The position numbers were made by a program, and so were the translations under genes. This document shows positions 23,925-34,500 of a stretch of DNA of 43,016 bases, one piece after another (the stretch's first letter is position 1; each line of letters opens with the position of its first letter). Source of the DNA: JAEUKQ01 sp964414755 (GTDB taxonomy: Bacteria; Pseudomonadota; Alphaproteobacteria; JAEUKQ01); assembly GCA_964414755.1 (NCBI GenBank), contig CAYPXH010000007.1:1-43016 (forward strand), in the 5' to 3' direction. The notes under the pieces are model-generated. The model was not told the origin of the DNA, made no database searches, and saw nothing but the letters and a program-made list of their open reading frames with translations.

Positions 23925-24326
23925 TTACTGCGTCCTCTTATCAGCTACTTCGAGCTGTTTTTTAACCGTTTCAAGAAAGGAGCCTATCGATATTGGTTTT
24001 GAAATGTATCCCTCACAACCGCTTTCTCGAATACGCTGTTCATCACCCTTCATAGCAAAAGCAGTTACGGCGATAACCGGTATGGTTTTTAGTTTTTCGT
24101 CCTCTTTAATCCATTTTGTTACCTCAAGTCCAGATATTTCAGGTAGCTGTATATCCATCAATATTAGGTCGGGTAAATGTTTTCTAGCTTGCTTTAAAGC
24201 TTCTATACCCTGCCTTGCTTGAATAATTTCATAACCTTGCGCTTCGAGCAAATCATTAAAAAGACGCATGTTCAACTCATTATCTTCAACAATCAGTATT
24301 TTTTTCTTGTTAGAAGGATGATCCAT
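23925..24326 (-). CDS. divK: Single-domain response regulator DivK
   Basis: 133 residues, receiver domain only. The acidic pair is in IVEDNELNMRLF, the phospho-acceptor is Asp58 in LILMDIQLPEISG, then the Thr in AVTAFAM and Lys in YISKP. The MKGDEQRIRESGC segment is typical of DivK. DivK relays the state of DivJ and PleC to DivL and so controls CtrA activity. It lies just before pleD, as in Caulobacter. The gap to aguA upstream is 13 bases, so the pair may be transcribed with aspS-aguA. Confidence 0.93.
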   Translation of the reverse strand: MDHPSNKKKILIVEDNELNMRLFNDLLEAQGYEIIQARQGIEALKQARKHLPDLILMDIQLPEISGLEVTKWIKEDEKLKTIPVIAVTAFAMKGDEQRIRESGCEGYISKPISIGSFLETVKKQLEVADKRTQ

Positions 24327-24339
24327 TTTAATAAACTAA

Positions 24340-25380
24340 TTATTTAGGTTTCTGTAAAGCTATCGGGGCTGGTTGTTGTTGGGTAATACAATGAATACCC
24401 CCACCACCTTTAAAAACGTCCAAAGCAGGTACCTGTATTATGCGACGATTAGGATAAGCCTTAGATATTGTATCAAAAGCTTTGCTATCTTGAATATCTT
24501 TAAATGACGGCATAATAACTGCGCCATTTGCTAAATAAAAATTTAAGTAAGATAGAGACATCCGCCGTTTATCGATAAGATCCCGACGTGCAGGTTGTTC
24601 TATTTCCTGAACTGTAAAACTACGGCCTTTTGCATCTTTTTCAGCTTTTATTATAGCAATATTTTCCTGCAACACTTTATAATTGCCGTCAGATTTATCA
24701 AAAGTTGTTAACATAAACAACGATGCTGGGTTATAAAAACAAGCCACTTCGTCAACATGACCATCGGTATCATCATCTTCAAGACCACCTACTAACCATA
24801 TGACTTTTTCAACGCCAAGATAGGCTTTAAAAATTTCTTCAATATCTTTTTTATCAAGTCCAGGGTTACGATTTTTGTTAAGCAAACAACTTTCTGTGGT
24901 TATTAAAGTTCCTTCACCATCAACGTGAATTGCCCCACCCTCCATAACAATCGGCGCATTAAACCAACGAATGCCAAGATGATTAAGTATAGATTCGGCA
25001 ACAATAGCATCATTACCATAATTGAGATATTTGTTGCCCCAGGCATTCCATTGCCAACGAACGGCTGCAATCGCACCGCTTGGATTAATAATAAAGGTTG
25101 GGCCATTGTCACGAAGCCAAGAATCATCGTGGGCAATAGCCAATGTATTGACTTTTCCCCTACAACGTATTGAAACTTCGGCAACATTTTCTGGTTTTGC
25201 GATCATTGTAACAGGCTCAAACATCGAAATAGCGCTTGCTACCTCAGCATAAGCATCGCGAGCGGACTCTAAATCTTTACCCCATAATGCAACCCTCTCA
25301 GGCCAAGCCATCCAACATCTTGTATGTCGGTGCCATTCGGCAGGCATAAAAAATTTTTCGTGTATTGGTAATGTCATCAT
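24340..25380 (-). CDS. aguA: Agmatine deiminase
   Basis: 346 residues of the peptidyl-arginine-deiminase-like fold. WLRDNGPTF, GGAIHVDGEGTLITTESCLLN, LEDDDTDGHVDE and the catalytic Cys331 in GGGGIHCITQQQPAP are all present. It turns agmatine into N-carbamoylputrescine and ammonia, one step towards putrescine or nitrogen use. No partner aguB or arginine decarboxylase is in the window. Two ATG codons stand side by side; the second (25377) has better spacing to AAAGGGA. It lies 37 bases after aspS. Confidence 0.93.
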   Translation of the reverse strand: MMTLPIHEKFFMPAEWHRHTRCWMAWPERVALWGKDLESARDAYAEVASAISMFEPVTMIAKPENVAEVSIRCRGKVNTLAIAHDDSWLRDNGPTFIINPSGAIAAVRWQWNAWGNKYLNYGNDAIVAESILNHLGIRWFNAPIVMEGGAIHVDGEGTLITTESCLLNKNRNPGLDKKDIEEIFKAYLGVEKVIWLVGGLEDDDTDGHVDEVACFYNPASLFMLTTFDKSDGNYKVLQENIAIIKAEKDAKGRSFTVQEIEQPARRDLIDKRRMSLSYLNFYLANGAVIMPSFKDIQDSKAFDTISKAYPNRRIIQVPALDVFKGGGGIHCITQQQPAPIALQKPK

Positions 25381-25417
25381 GTCCCTTTAAAATCATAAAA
25401 TTACATAAACTAAAATA

Positions 25418-27208
25418 TCATGATTTAATTTTTTTATCACCTGCTAAATCTAACCGAATATGAAGTTCTTTTAATCGCGTAGGCGGAATCTCGGCAGGTG
25501 CCTGCATCATTAAATCCATTGCCTGCTGATTCATTGGGAAAGTGATAACTTCACGAATATTTTTCTCATCAGCAAGCAGCATCACAATACGGTCAATACC
25601 TGGTGCAGATCCGCCATGAGGGGGAGCGCCAAACTTAAAAGCGTTAAGCATGCCACCAAACCTGTTTTCAACTTCTTCTTTTGAATAACCGGCAAGTTGA
25701 AATGCCTTGTACATAATATCCGGACGGTGGTTACGAATGGCACCGCTGGATAATTCAACACCATTACAAACAATATCGTATTGATATGCTTTTATTGTTA
25801 AAGGATCTTGCTTTTCAAGCGCATCAAGCCCACCCTGTGGCATTGAAAATGGATTATGACAAAATTCAATCTTTCCCGTATCAGGGTTAAGTTCATACAT
25901 CGGAAAATCAACAATCCAACAGAATTCAAACCTCTTGCGATCAATTAGGTTTAGTTCTTCGGCAAGTTTAGTTCTGGTTAGACCACTGATTTTAGCAATT
26001 TTAGCATTCTTTTCACAAATAAAGAAAATGGTATCGCCATTTTCGGCTGCAAACCGTTTTTTTAAGATATCTATTTTCTGTATATCAAGGCTTTTGGCGA
26101 TTGGTCCTTTAACTCCATCATCAGAAAAACTTAAATAAGCCAAGCCACCCAATCCTTGTTCTTTTGCCCAATCGTTCAGTTTATCAAAAAAACTTCTTGG
26201 TTTCACAGATGTTTGGCTTGTTCTAATTGCACGAACGGAAGAACCAGATTTAATTGCTTTTGTAAAAATATCGAAATTAGAATTAATAAAGATATCCGTA
26301 ACATCTTTTATATGTAATGGATTTCTTAAATCAGGTTTATCTGAACCATATGTTAATAAAGCGTCATCATATTTTATTCTTGGAAACGGCATTGCACTAA
26401 CAGTTTTACCCTGAGCGAATTCTACAAAAACCCCATGTAAGACAGGCTCTATTGCTTGAAAAACATCTTCCTGTGTTACAAAGGACATTTCAAAATCCAA
26501 CTGATAAAATTCTCCTGGTGAACGATCGGCGCGGCTATCTTCATCACGGAAACATGGGGCGATTTGAAAATACCGATCAAATCCGGCAACCATTAATAAT
26601 TGCTTAAACTGTTGTGGTGCTTGTGGTAGTGCGTAAAACTTACCCGGATGCAGTCTGCTTGGAACAAGAAAATCTCTGGCCCCTTCTGGACTACTTGATG
26701 TTAATATTGGGGTTTGAAACTCGGTAAAGCCTTGTTTTATCATTCGCTGCCGTAAACTGGCAATCACTTGAGAACGCAGCATAATATTTTGGTGAATTTT
26801 TTCACGACGTAAATCAAGGAAACGATATTTAAGACGAATATCTTCAGGCGGGTTTTCTTCGCTATTCACTTGTAATGGTAAAGTTTCAGATGTTGATAGA
26901 ATCTCAACATTTGTTATTTTTAACTCAATTTCACCAGTTGGTAGCTTTGTATTCACCGTCTCTGCAGGTCTTGATACTACTTGCCCAAGAATTGAAACAA
27001 CACTTTCAAGTTTTACCTGCTCTAGAACTTTCATTATTGGATTAGAAAAATCAACAACACATTGTGTTAAACCGTAATGATCCCGTAAATCAATAAAAAG
27101 TAAATTACCGTGGTCACGTTTTCGGTGTACCCAGCCAGCTAAACGGCAAGTTTTCCCTATATCTGTTTTACGAAGTGCGCCACATGAATGGGTACGGTAT
27201 TGGTGCAT
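25418..27208 (-). CDS. aspS: Aspartyl-tRNA synthetase
   Basis: 596 residues, bacterial AspRS. An OB-fold anticodon-binding domain (about 5-105, GWVHRKRDHGNLLFIDLRD region), the class II catalytic core with motif 2 FRDEDSRADRSPGEF, the GAD insertion (about 285-410) and motif 3 GGSAPGIDRIVML. The frame opens with TTG at 27235, but AAGGGA lies seven bases before ATG 27208, and MHQYRTHSCG is the normal start. Whether it also charges tRNA-Asn cannot be read from the sequence without gatCAB data. Confidence 0.97.
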   Translation of the reverse strand: MHQYRTHSCGALRKTDIGKTCRLAGWVHRKRDHGNLLFIDLRDHYGLTQCVVDFSNPIMKVLEQVKLESVVSILGQVVSRPAETVNTKLPTGEIELKITNVEILSTSETLPLQVNSEENPPEDIRLKYRFLDLRREKIHQNIMLRSQVIASLRQRMIKQGFTEFQTPILTSSSPEGARDFLVPSRLHPGKFYALPQAPQQFKQLLMVAGFDRYFQIAPCFRDEDSRADRSPGEFYQLDFEMSFVTQEDVFQAIEPVLHGVFVEFAQGKTVSAMPFPRIKYDDALLTYGSDKPDLRNPLHIKDVTDIFINSNFDIFTKAIKSGSSVRAIRTSQTSVKPRSFFDKLNDWAKEQGLGGLAYLSFSDDGVKGPIAKSLDIQKIDILKKRFAAENGDTIFFICEKNAKIAKISGLTRTKLAEELNLIDRKRFEFCWIVDFPMYELNPDTGKIEFCHNPFSMPQGGLDALEKQDPLTIKAYQYDIVCNGVELSSGAIRNHRPDIMYKAFQLAGYSKEEVENRFGGMLNAFKFGAPPHGGSAPGIDRIVMLLADEKNIREVITFPMNQQAMDLMMQAPAEIPPTRLKELHIRLDLAGDKKIKS

Positions 27209-27334
27209 TGTTTTTTCCCTTTTAAGCAAGTACAAATAATATTTACATTAGCTTCATACAGTAATTATTTTTATCAGCAAAGAAGTATTGCCGCTTTCCT
27301 TATAACCATGCAAGTAACTTTTGACAACAAATCG

Positions 27335-28513
27335 ATGCAAAAACTTTTTATCACAAAAACTAACCAACTTAATGATTTTTGCCAAAATTTTAGCTACCAA
27401 CCACGTATTTGTCTTGATACAGAATTTGTTCGGCAAAAAACTTTTTGGCCTACGGCATGCTTGATTCAAATTCAAGGACATCATGGAATTGGTGTGGTTG
27501 ACGTTTTGTCACCAGATATTGATTTAACATCTTTGCATAATATTCTTTATGATAAATCCATCTTAAAAATTTTACATTCGGCACGACAAGATTTAGAAAT
27601 TTTCTGGTATCTATACGGCCAGATACCAACACCTATCGCTGATACTCAAATTATGGCTATGATATGTGGTTTTGGTGAAACAATTAGCTATGAAAACCTT
27701 GTTGCAAAAATTGTTGGTACTGCGATTGATAAAAGTTTACGGGTGACAGATTGGTCTCAACGCCCCTTATCAGATAGGCATATTGAATATGCTGCTAATG
27801 ATGTTATCCATCTATTGCCGATATACCAACATCTTGAAAAAAAATTAAAAGATTCAAATGGCCTGCAACTGGAAATACTCCAAGAACTGATCAGTGAACT
27901 TGAAAATCCCAAAACTTATGTTGTAAAGCCCGAGAATGCTTGGAAAAAATTTGTCCCTAAATATGTTAAAAAAAGTGAATTGCTAAAAATAAAAAAAATA
28001 GCCGCTTGGCGAGAAATTAGGGCATCACAGTTAAATTTGCCGCGTCAAATTTTGTTGTCTGATGATAAGATATTATCGCTAGCAAAACATAATGAATCTA
28101 GACTTGACGATTTGATCACAGCTGTTTGGCCAAACGCTACGGACATTACACGCCAAAAACTAGCCGAAGATTTAAATACAGCAATTATTGATCCAACCAA
28201 ATTTTTGATCGCTGACATACAAGATCATAATCAAAATTCGCAGCACGAATCCTCAATAATGTTAGTTGATCTTCTTAAGCTGCTTGTTAAAATCCGTGCT
28301 GCAGAACAAAACATACCCTACTACATTGTATGCTCAACCGATGATATTCAATCTTTGATTGATAAACCACTAATATCTAATCCTTTACTTAATGGCTGGC
28401 GTTATCGACTTTGTGGGCAGGATTGTCTTGATGTTTTGTTAAACCGTAAATCTATTTCAATTAAAGATGGTAAAATTAAATTGTTTTCAATGAATCATTC
28501 AGATAAAAAATAA
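27335..28513 (+). CDS. rnd: Ribonuclease D
   Basis: 392 residues from this start. A DEDDy exonuclease domain (DTEF near residue 28, HSARQDLEIF, YAANDVIHLLPIYQHL with the Asp and the Tyr) is followed by two HRDC-type helical domains. RNase D trims tRNA 3' ends. The frame is open from 27188, inside aspS. ATG 27308 gives 401 residues and ATG 27335 gives 392; with the latter, 27 residues precede DTEF, just as in E. coli. Neither has a good ribosome site. It is divergent from aspS. Confidence 0.92.
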   Translation: MQKLFITKTNQLNDFCQNFSYQPRICLDTEFVRQKTFWPTACLIQIQGHHGIGVVDVLSPDIDLTSLHNILYDKSILKILHSARQDLEIFWYLYGQIPTPIADTQIMAMICGFGETISYENLVAKIVGTAIDKSLRVTDWSQRPLSDRHIEYAANDVIHLLPIYQHLEKKLKDSNGLQLEILQELISELENPKTYVVKPENAWKKFVPKYVKKSELLKIKKIAAWREIRASQLNLPRQILLSDDKILSLAKHNESRLDDLITAVWPNATDITRQKLAEDLNTAIIDPTKFLIADIQDHNQNSQHESSIMLVDLLKLLVKIRAAEQNIPYYIVCSTDDIQSLIDKPLISNPLLNGWRYRLCGQDCLDVLLNRKSISIKDGKIKLFSMNHSDKK

Positions 28514-28539
28514 AGGAATTATTTTATAGTGTTAAACCA

Positions 28540-28559
28540 GGACAATTTTAAAATTGTCC
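28540..28559. repeat. 20-bp perfect palindrome between rnd and the hydroxybutyrate dehydrogenase
   Basis: GGACAATTTTAAAATTGTCC is perfectly self-complementary. As RNA it makes an eight-pair stem with a TTAA loop; as DNA it could be an operator. Its right arm is also the left arm of the terminator hairpin that follows. Confidence 0.7.
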
Positions 28560-28577
28560 AATATGGAACAATTTTTT
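28551..28577 (+). terminator. rnd: Intrinsic terminator of rnd
   Basis: AAATTGTCCA pairs with TGGAACAATTT around an ATA loop, ten pairs with one bulged A, followed by more T (28572-28577 is six T). It lies 38 bases after the rnd stop and 45 bases before the next ATG. It cannot form together with the preceding palindrome's hairpin. Confidence 0.6.
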
Positions 28578-28621
28578 GATTTTATTTATTTTAACCATTC
28601 ATCAAAACGAGTTGTTAGGTT

Positions 28622-29440
28622 ATGTTTAATAATAAGCTTAAAGATAAAGTTGCCCTTGTTACTGGCTCAAGCAGCGGTATTGGTAAAGCGATAGCTTTTG
28701 GATTGTTAGAACAAGGATGCCTTGTTGCCTTGAATGGGCTTGCTACAAAAGAGCAAATTGACGACTTATTGCATCAGGCATCAGTAATTACTCAAAAAAC
28801 ACCTAAAGAACAGCAAAGAAATATTTGTTCATTTTACGCAGCAAATATGCAGTCACCTAATGAAATCAGCCGCATGATTCATGATATCATTAAGGATTAT
28901 GGGAAAATTGATATTTTGGTCAATAATGCGGGCATACAGTATGTCAGCCCAATTGATGATTTTCCTGAAGATAAGTGGCACAGTATTATTGATATTAATT
29001 TAAATGCTAATTTTTATACTATTAAACATGTACTTCCCGTTATGAAAAAGAACGGTTGGGGGCGTATAATTAATATTGTTTCAGCGCACGGTCTCGTTGC
29101 ATCACCTTTTAAATCTGCATATGTTGCTGCCAAACATGGCTTAATTGGTTTAACCAAGACAGTGGCTTTGGAAACAGCACAAACGAATATTACGTGCAAT
29201 GCAATCTGTCCGGGTTATGTAAAAACTGCCTTGGTTGAAAAACAAATTCAAGACCAGGCCAAGGCACACAAAATACCCATTGAACGCGTTATTGAAGATA
29301 TTATTTTAGCACCGCAACCAACCAAAAAATTTGTTGATGAAAGTGAAGTGACCGCAGCTGTCATTTTTTTATGCCAACCACAAGCAGCATCGATTACTGG
29401 TATTGCCTTGCCAATTGATGGTGGCTGGACTGCTCGGTAA
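28622..29440 (+). CDS. bdhA: 3-hydroxybutyrate dehydrogenase, SDR family
   Basis: 272 residues. GSSSGIG at 15-21, NNAG at 101-104, catalytic Ser154, Tyr167 and Lys171. The C-terminal part ILAPQPTKKFVDESEV and GGWTAR is specific for D-3-hydroxybutyrate dehydrogenases and separates it from FabG. It interconverts D-3-hydroxybutyrate and acetoacetate with NAD, linking polyhydroxybutyrate or ketone-body carbon to acetyl-CoA. It is convergent with pbpC, four bases between stops. The leader carries two alternative hairpins. Confidence 0.9.
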   Translation: MFNNKLKDKVALVTGSSSGIGKAIAFGLLEQGCLVALNGLATKEQIDDLLHQASVITQKTPKEQQRNICSFYAANMQSPNEISRMIHDIIKDYGKIDILVNNAGIQYVSPIDDFPEDKWHSIIDINLNANFYTIKHVLPVMKKNGWGRIINIVSAHGLVASPFKSAYVAAKHGLIGLTKTVALETAQTNITCNAICPGYVKTALVEKQIQDQAKAHKIPIERVIEDIILAPQPTKKFVDESEVTAAVIFLCQPQAASITGIALPIDGGWTAR

Positions 29441-29444
29441 TTTT

Positions 29445-31565
29445 TTAAATTGCTTTGTCTTTTAACCAAATTTCTATACTGGTCGCATTACCGTCACGGT
29501 CAATAACTGTAATACGAGCAAAACCCAAGCTACTTGGATTCCAGCTTATCTTGCGTCTGTAAGGCGGAAAATCAACCTGACGTCCATTAATAAACCATAT
29601 AAAAGGTCCTTTTCCACCGGTACTTTCAATTGTTATTGACTCATATGTGGGTTCACTACTTAGTTCAATTACTGCCTGGTTGATGGGATAGATAATTTTC
29701 AAGTTGGTATTTTTTTCAGCTATCTGATCTTTTGTTGGAATTTTGCTTGGTTGTTGAAAATACTTTAAACTTTCCGGTAAATCCTGCCATACTGTTTCTT
29801 GATAGCCAATTGGCTTCTCGATGTTTTCATGGGGCAATACCGGTAAATGCTTGAAAACATCCATTAATATTGGCGCGGCCTCTTCGCGACCTATGCGATA
29901 TGGCGCAAAAGAACCATCAGGCCTACCAATCCATATACCTACAGTATAGTTTTTATCGAATCCGATAGCCCACGCATCCCTAAACCCATAAGATGTTCCA
30001 GTTTTAAAGGCGATTTCGTGACCATTAAATAAGTATTTAGGCGCAATCATACCGGGCGGCATTGGACTGTCCTTCAAAATTTGATAAATCTGCCAAGCAG
30101 AAGTAGCACCTAACGCTCTAGTAGTTTTTTGGTTATCACTGTTGCTAACATAATTAAGTTTTTTAATGATACCGCCGTTAGCAAGACCTGAATATAGCAT
30201 AACTAATTGTTCAAGATTTATGCCTATTCCACCAAGTGCTATGGGAAGTCCGGCCTTTTTTATATTGCCAGGTAGTCGAAACTGCACACCATTATTTTTA
30301 AGCCATTCCATAAAATAATCTGGCCCTAGTCTATTCAACACCAAAACGGCTGGAATGTTTAAGGATAGCTGCAATGCTCTGCTCACCGTAATATTCCCAT
30401 AATACTGTTTGTCAAAATTTTTCGGTGCATAGTCGCCAAAACGGACCGGACTATCACTTATAACTGTTTCGGGATGTAAAAAAAGCTGATCAAAGGCAAG
30501 ACCATAAATAAATGGTTTAAGCGTTGATCCAGGAGATCTTATTGCCTGAATCATATCGTTTTGTCCAAGTATGGTTCGATTATAATACCCCCCAGACCCA
30601 ACATAAGCCCGTACATAGCCTGTTTTATTTTCTACCACCAAAATCGCAAGTGTAGCCTGATTTTGTAAAAAGGCTTGTTTATTCTGGGCAAGTTTTTCAA
30701 GTGATGATTGTAAATCTTTATCAAGCGACAAATGAACTTGTTTAGTTGATTCTAAAGATGAAGAAATTTTAAAAAACCGCTGGCTAAGATGTGGGGCAAG
30801 TCTTGGTAGTTGTGTTCTATGCTCGGGCAAGCTTGTTGATTTTGCTTGTATGGCCTCGGCTTCAGAAATTAGTTCTGCTGCTTGTAGCCGATCTAAGATA
30901 AAGTTTCTTGCTAAAATAGATTTGTTATAATGCCGATCCGGACGATTTCTTTCAGGTGATTGTGGCAAAGAAATTAAGAAAGCAATTTCGGCATCACTAA
31001 GTACAAGAGGTTCTTTACCAAAATATATCACTGACGCTGCACGAACACCCTGAATGTTTCCACCATATGAAGCTAGGTTTAAATACATTTCAAGTATTTG
31101 CGACTTGTCATAGCGCGTCTCAAGTTGTAGCGCTCTAAACATTTCAATAAATTTAGAAAATATATTGCGCGGCCTTGGTTCAAGCAGCCGCGCTGTCTGC
31201 ATAGTTATAGTTGAAGCGCCAGAAATCACTTTCCCATGATCCAACATTTGCCAGATAGCCCTTAGAATAGCAAAAGGGTCAAATCCTGGGTGGTAATAAA
31301 AACGTTTATCCTCAATATTTTGTAAAAAACTAACAAACCGTTGATCCACCTTATTTATTGTTACTGGTAATCGCCAATAACCATTAGGTGTTTGATATAC
31401 ATGAAGCATATCACCGCGGTAATCAGTAATTATTGTTGAGTAATCTTCTGTTCTGCTTAAATTTAGTGGAAATAAAAAATCGGCAGCAAGAAATAAAAGC
31501 CCTGCAAAAAACAGGGCTTTTATTAGTTTTGAATAACACCAAACCAGTCTAGAAAACAACGACAT
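29445..31565 (-). CDS. pbpC: Penicillin-binding protein 1C
   Basis: 706 residues. One N-terminal membrane helix (about 12-32), a glycosyltransferase domain with catalytic Glu85 in EDKRFYYHPG and GASTITMQTARLL, a transpeptidase domain with STLK near residue 345, SLN and KTGTS, and the C-terminal BiPBP_C domain that marks the 1C class. All active-site motifs are intact. It starts 18 bases after the alpha-2-macroglobulin gene, its conserved partner in many Gram-negative bacteria. Confidence 0.95.
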   Translation of the reverse strand: MSLFSRLVWCYSKLIKALFFAGLLFLAADFLFPLNLSRTEDYSTIITDYRGDMLHVYQTPNGYWRLPVTINKVDQRFVSFLQNIEDKRFYYHPGFDPFAILRAIWQMLDHGKVISGASTITMQTARLLEPRPRNIFSKFIEMFRALQLETRYDKSQILEMYLNLASYGGNIQGVRAASVIYFGKEPLVLSDAEIAFLISLPQSPERNRPDRHYNKSILARNFILDRLQAAELISEAEAIQAKSTSLPEHRTQLPRLAPHLSQRFFKISSSLESTKQVHLSLDKDLQSSLEKLAQNKQAFLQNQATLAILVVENKTGYVRAYVGSGGYYNRTILGQNDMIQAIRSPGSTLKPFIYGLAFDQLFLHPETVISDSPVRFGDYAPKNFDKQYYGNITVSRALQLSLNIPAVLVLNRLGPDYFMEWLKNNGVQFRLPGNIKKAGLPIALGGIGINLEQLVMLYSGLANGGIIKKLNYVSNSDNQKTTRALGATSAWQIYQILKDSPMPPGMIAPKYLFNGHEIAFKTGTSYGFRDAWAIGFDKNYTVGIWIGRPDGSFAPYRIGREEAAPILMDVFKHLPVLPHENIEKPIGYQETVWQDLPESLKYFQQPSKIPTKDQIAEKNTNLKIIYPINQAVIELSSEPTYESITIESTGGKGPFIWFINGRQVDFPPYRRKISWNPSSLGFARITVIDRDGNATSIEIWLKDKAI

Positions 31566-31583
31566 TAATCATCCAGTGGCTTT

Positions 31584-34500
31584 TTATTCCGCTTTAAACG
31601 GAACAATTGTCATTTCCATCATCGTGCTACGGGCACGAATTTCAGGTGCATACATAGCCTCGATCTGAACAGCAGGAACCTGATAGGTACCCGGTGTTAC
31701 AACACGTGCTAAATAAGCCACCTTAAAATTTTTTCCAGACTGGGTCCAAACAGCTGCAACAAACCGGTCATCTAAATATTCCTGATGTTCAGTTGGTGAC
31801 AGCTCTCCAATCCAATCAAAGCTATCTAACGAAAGTGTATTAGATAGCCTAGAATTTTCTAACTCTAAACCAGCAGGCAATAAGTCAACGATTAGCGATT
31901 GTTGAGATAAATCATGTTTTGCAACACCCTCAATAACAACAACCACCATGTCCGTTTGCTGTAAATTCTTTATATCAATTTCTTCGCCATTAATATCGAA
32001 ATACCGTTTCGTAATGGTAAATCCATTGGAAATTGCTGGTAGTTTTGTCGATGATACGCCAGTAATACTTGTTGCAACCCACAACAAACTACCATTATTA
32101 ACAACACCAAAACCTTTTTGGGTTAAATCACGGGCATTCTGTTTAGGCAAAATTGGTTTAACGCCCGTTAAATTTTGGAATCCATTTACCGTCAGGTTTA
32201 GGTTAACATTTTGCCCTGCCAAAGACCGCGCAGCTAGTACCAACCATAACTGCTCCTGCGTGCTTAGGTAACGCCGATTTTGCAACCAACTTGTAAGTAA
32301 GTTTAACTCTGTTGCATAATCAATATTTTTTACCTGACTTTCGGAAATTAGGGTTATAATAGCAGCCAGGTCGCGAATATCGCTGCCATAATCTGCCCAT
32401 GAAACAAGCTTGGTTTTATATTTACCTAAAGCCATTTCAAAACCTGTCCGCGCTCTTTCTTGATCACCATAAACCGATAAAGCAGCGGATATCTGGGCTA
32501 GCGATAGTGTGTCAGGCAAATTCTTGGCATAATTGTCAAAGAAATAGCGTACCATTGCAATATCACCTGCACCGGCTTTAGACAATACATACATCGCATA
32601 TGCCCGCGAGGATAGATCCGAAGGCCTTACAAGATCATAATTTTGGGCATACTTGGCCAACCAGGCTAACCCTTGTCGATATGAAAGATCAGAAACAGCA
32701 TGGCCTTTAGCTTTTGCACGTGTCATAAAATCGATAACATAAGCAGTAAGCCACTTTTCTGTCTCAGAATTAGCAGACCACAAGCCAAAACTACCATCTA
32801 AACGCTGTTTTTCAACCAACATGCTGATTGCTCGTTGAATTTTAACATTGATGTCTTCAGGATTATCTATAACAGAAACATCCCACTTTTCAGCAAGTTC
32901 AAACAAATAGACAAGCGGCATCACCCTACTGGTTACTTGTTCCAAACACCCATAAGGATACCGATCAAGTTCGTCGATCAGGCCTGCTACATCAAAGTTT
33001 GGCCGGTTACTTACAGATGATTTAAACTGGACAGTTTCTGGAATAAACCTATTAAAGTAGGTCGGATCAAGTGTGAAATTTTCTCCTGTCTTTAACATTT
33101 TTACAACTCGTTCAGTTAACAACGGTTGTGCTGAGCGCACCTTAACAAAAAACTGACGTGATAAACTAAACCCGTTAGGACCATCAATTTTTAAGCTAAT
33201 CATTCCTGTTCCCAGTTTCTGTGCCTGGACATCAAGAATTTGTTTTGCTTGCTCGCCTTGTTTTAATTCAAGCTGAAACATTGCCTGAGTTTCATTAAAC
33301 AAAAGTTCTCCCGAGACGTTTTCTAAGGAAACTTTATAAGTTCCGGGTAAGGCATCCATATTTTGCAGCATTAAAACAAATTGGCTTTTATCGTCTAGCG
33401 CTAAAAACCGTGGCATATTTAATGTCGCCACCATTGGGGCACGAACAATTAAGTTTGCTTCAGCAGAACCAACCTTATCCTGACTATGTACAACCGCCAT
33501 AATACGCAATTTGCCATTATAATCCGGTAAATCAAACTTAACATTAGCATTGCCTTGGTCATCAACTTTTATCATACCCGAGTACAAAGCAACTAATTTA
33601 ATAACTGGTGGCGCACCCTTTTCTGCAGCTGCATCACCACCTTCGCGAATCTCACCCCGACGACCAGACTTTCCATCAATTAATTGGCCATACAAATCGC
33701 GTAAATCAAGCCCTAAAGTCCGACGACCAAAGAAATACTGTAATGGGTCAGGGGTACGAAAATCAGTTAGACTTAATACACCTTCATCAACAGCAGCAAC
33801 TGTGATATAAGCTGATTGACCTGATTTTAGACCAGTTACTTTAACAGGAACAATAATTTGTTGATTTGGTTCAACTTTATCAGGAACACTGATACTAACA
33901 TTTAACTTATTAATATCCTTATTAATCCCGATCCATGTTAGACCAATCGCCCTACCAGGTCCCCGATCAGAAGCACTGCCAGGGCGGAAAGCTGTTGCCA
34001 AAATATAGGCACCAGCACCCCATTCTTTACTTACTGGTATTTCAATTACGGTTCCCTCGGGTGAAACAGCAATGTTTTGCGAGCTAACAATTCGGTCTGT
34101 TGCGACATTAATTAACAGTTCACCCTTAAACGGTGCCCTGATTGATAACTTTGCCTTTTCACCTGGTAGATAAGATGTTTTATCGGCAACAATCTCTAAC
34201 TTATCTGGTGTATCAGCGCTTTCAACACCCCAGCCCCAACCCGCATAAATGCGCATACTGGAAGCCGCCGTTCCATCAGCATTAAACACCTCTAACCTAT
34301 AACGTCCCCAATTAACCTTGGAAGAAATTTTTACCGGTTCTGATCCATTACCCGACAATACACCACCCGCCACCAATTCATCTTGAACGGAAACAGTGTA
34401 GTCCCAATAACCCGAACGATAATACCATTGATAGCGGTAATTCTCTTTGTGTAATTGCCATTTTAAGTCTTTAAAAGATTGTTGCTTACCGTCTGGCCCA

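Noticed and set aside
28593..28607. Possible CtrA box TTAACCATTCATCAA before the hydroxybutyrate dehydrogenase
   Set aside because: The second half-site is TCAA, one mismatch; in DNA this rich in A and T that is not evidence.
33550..33810. Overlapping plus-strand ORFs inside the alpha-2-macroglobulin gene
   Set aside because: Two frames are open over the same stretch, the usual sign of shadows of a coding strand; no family resemblance.
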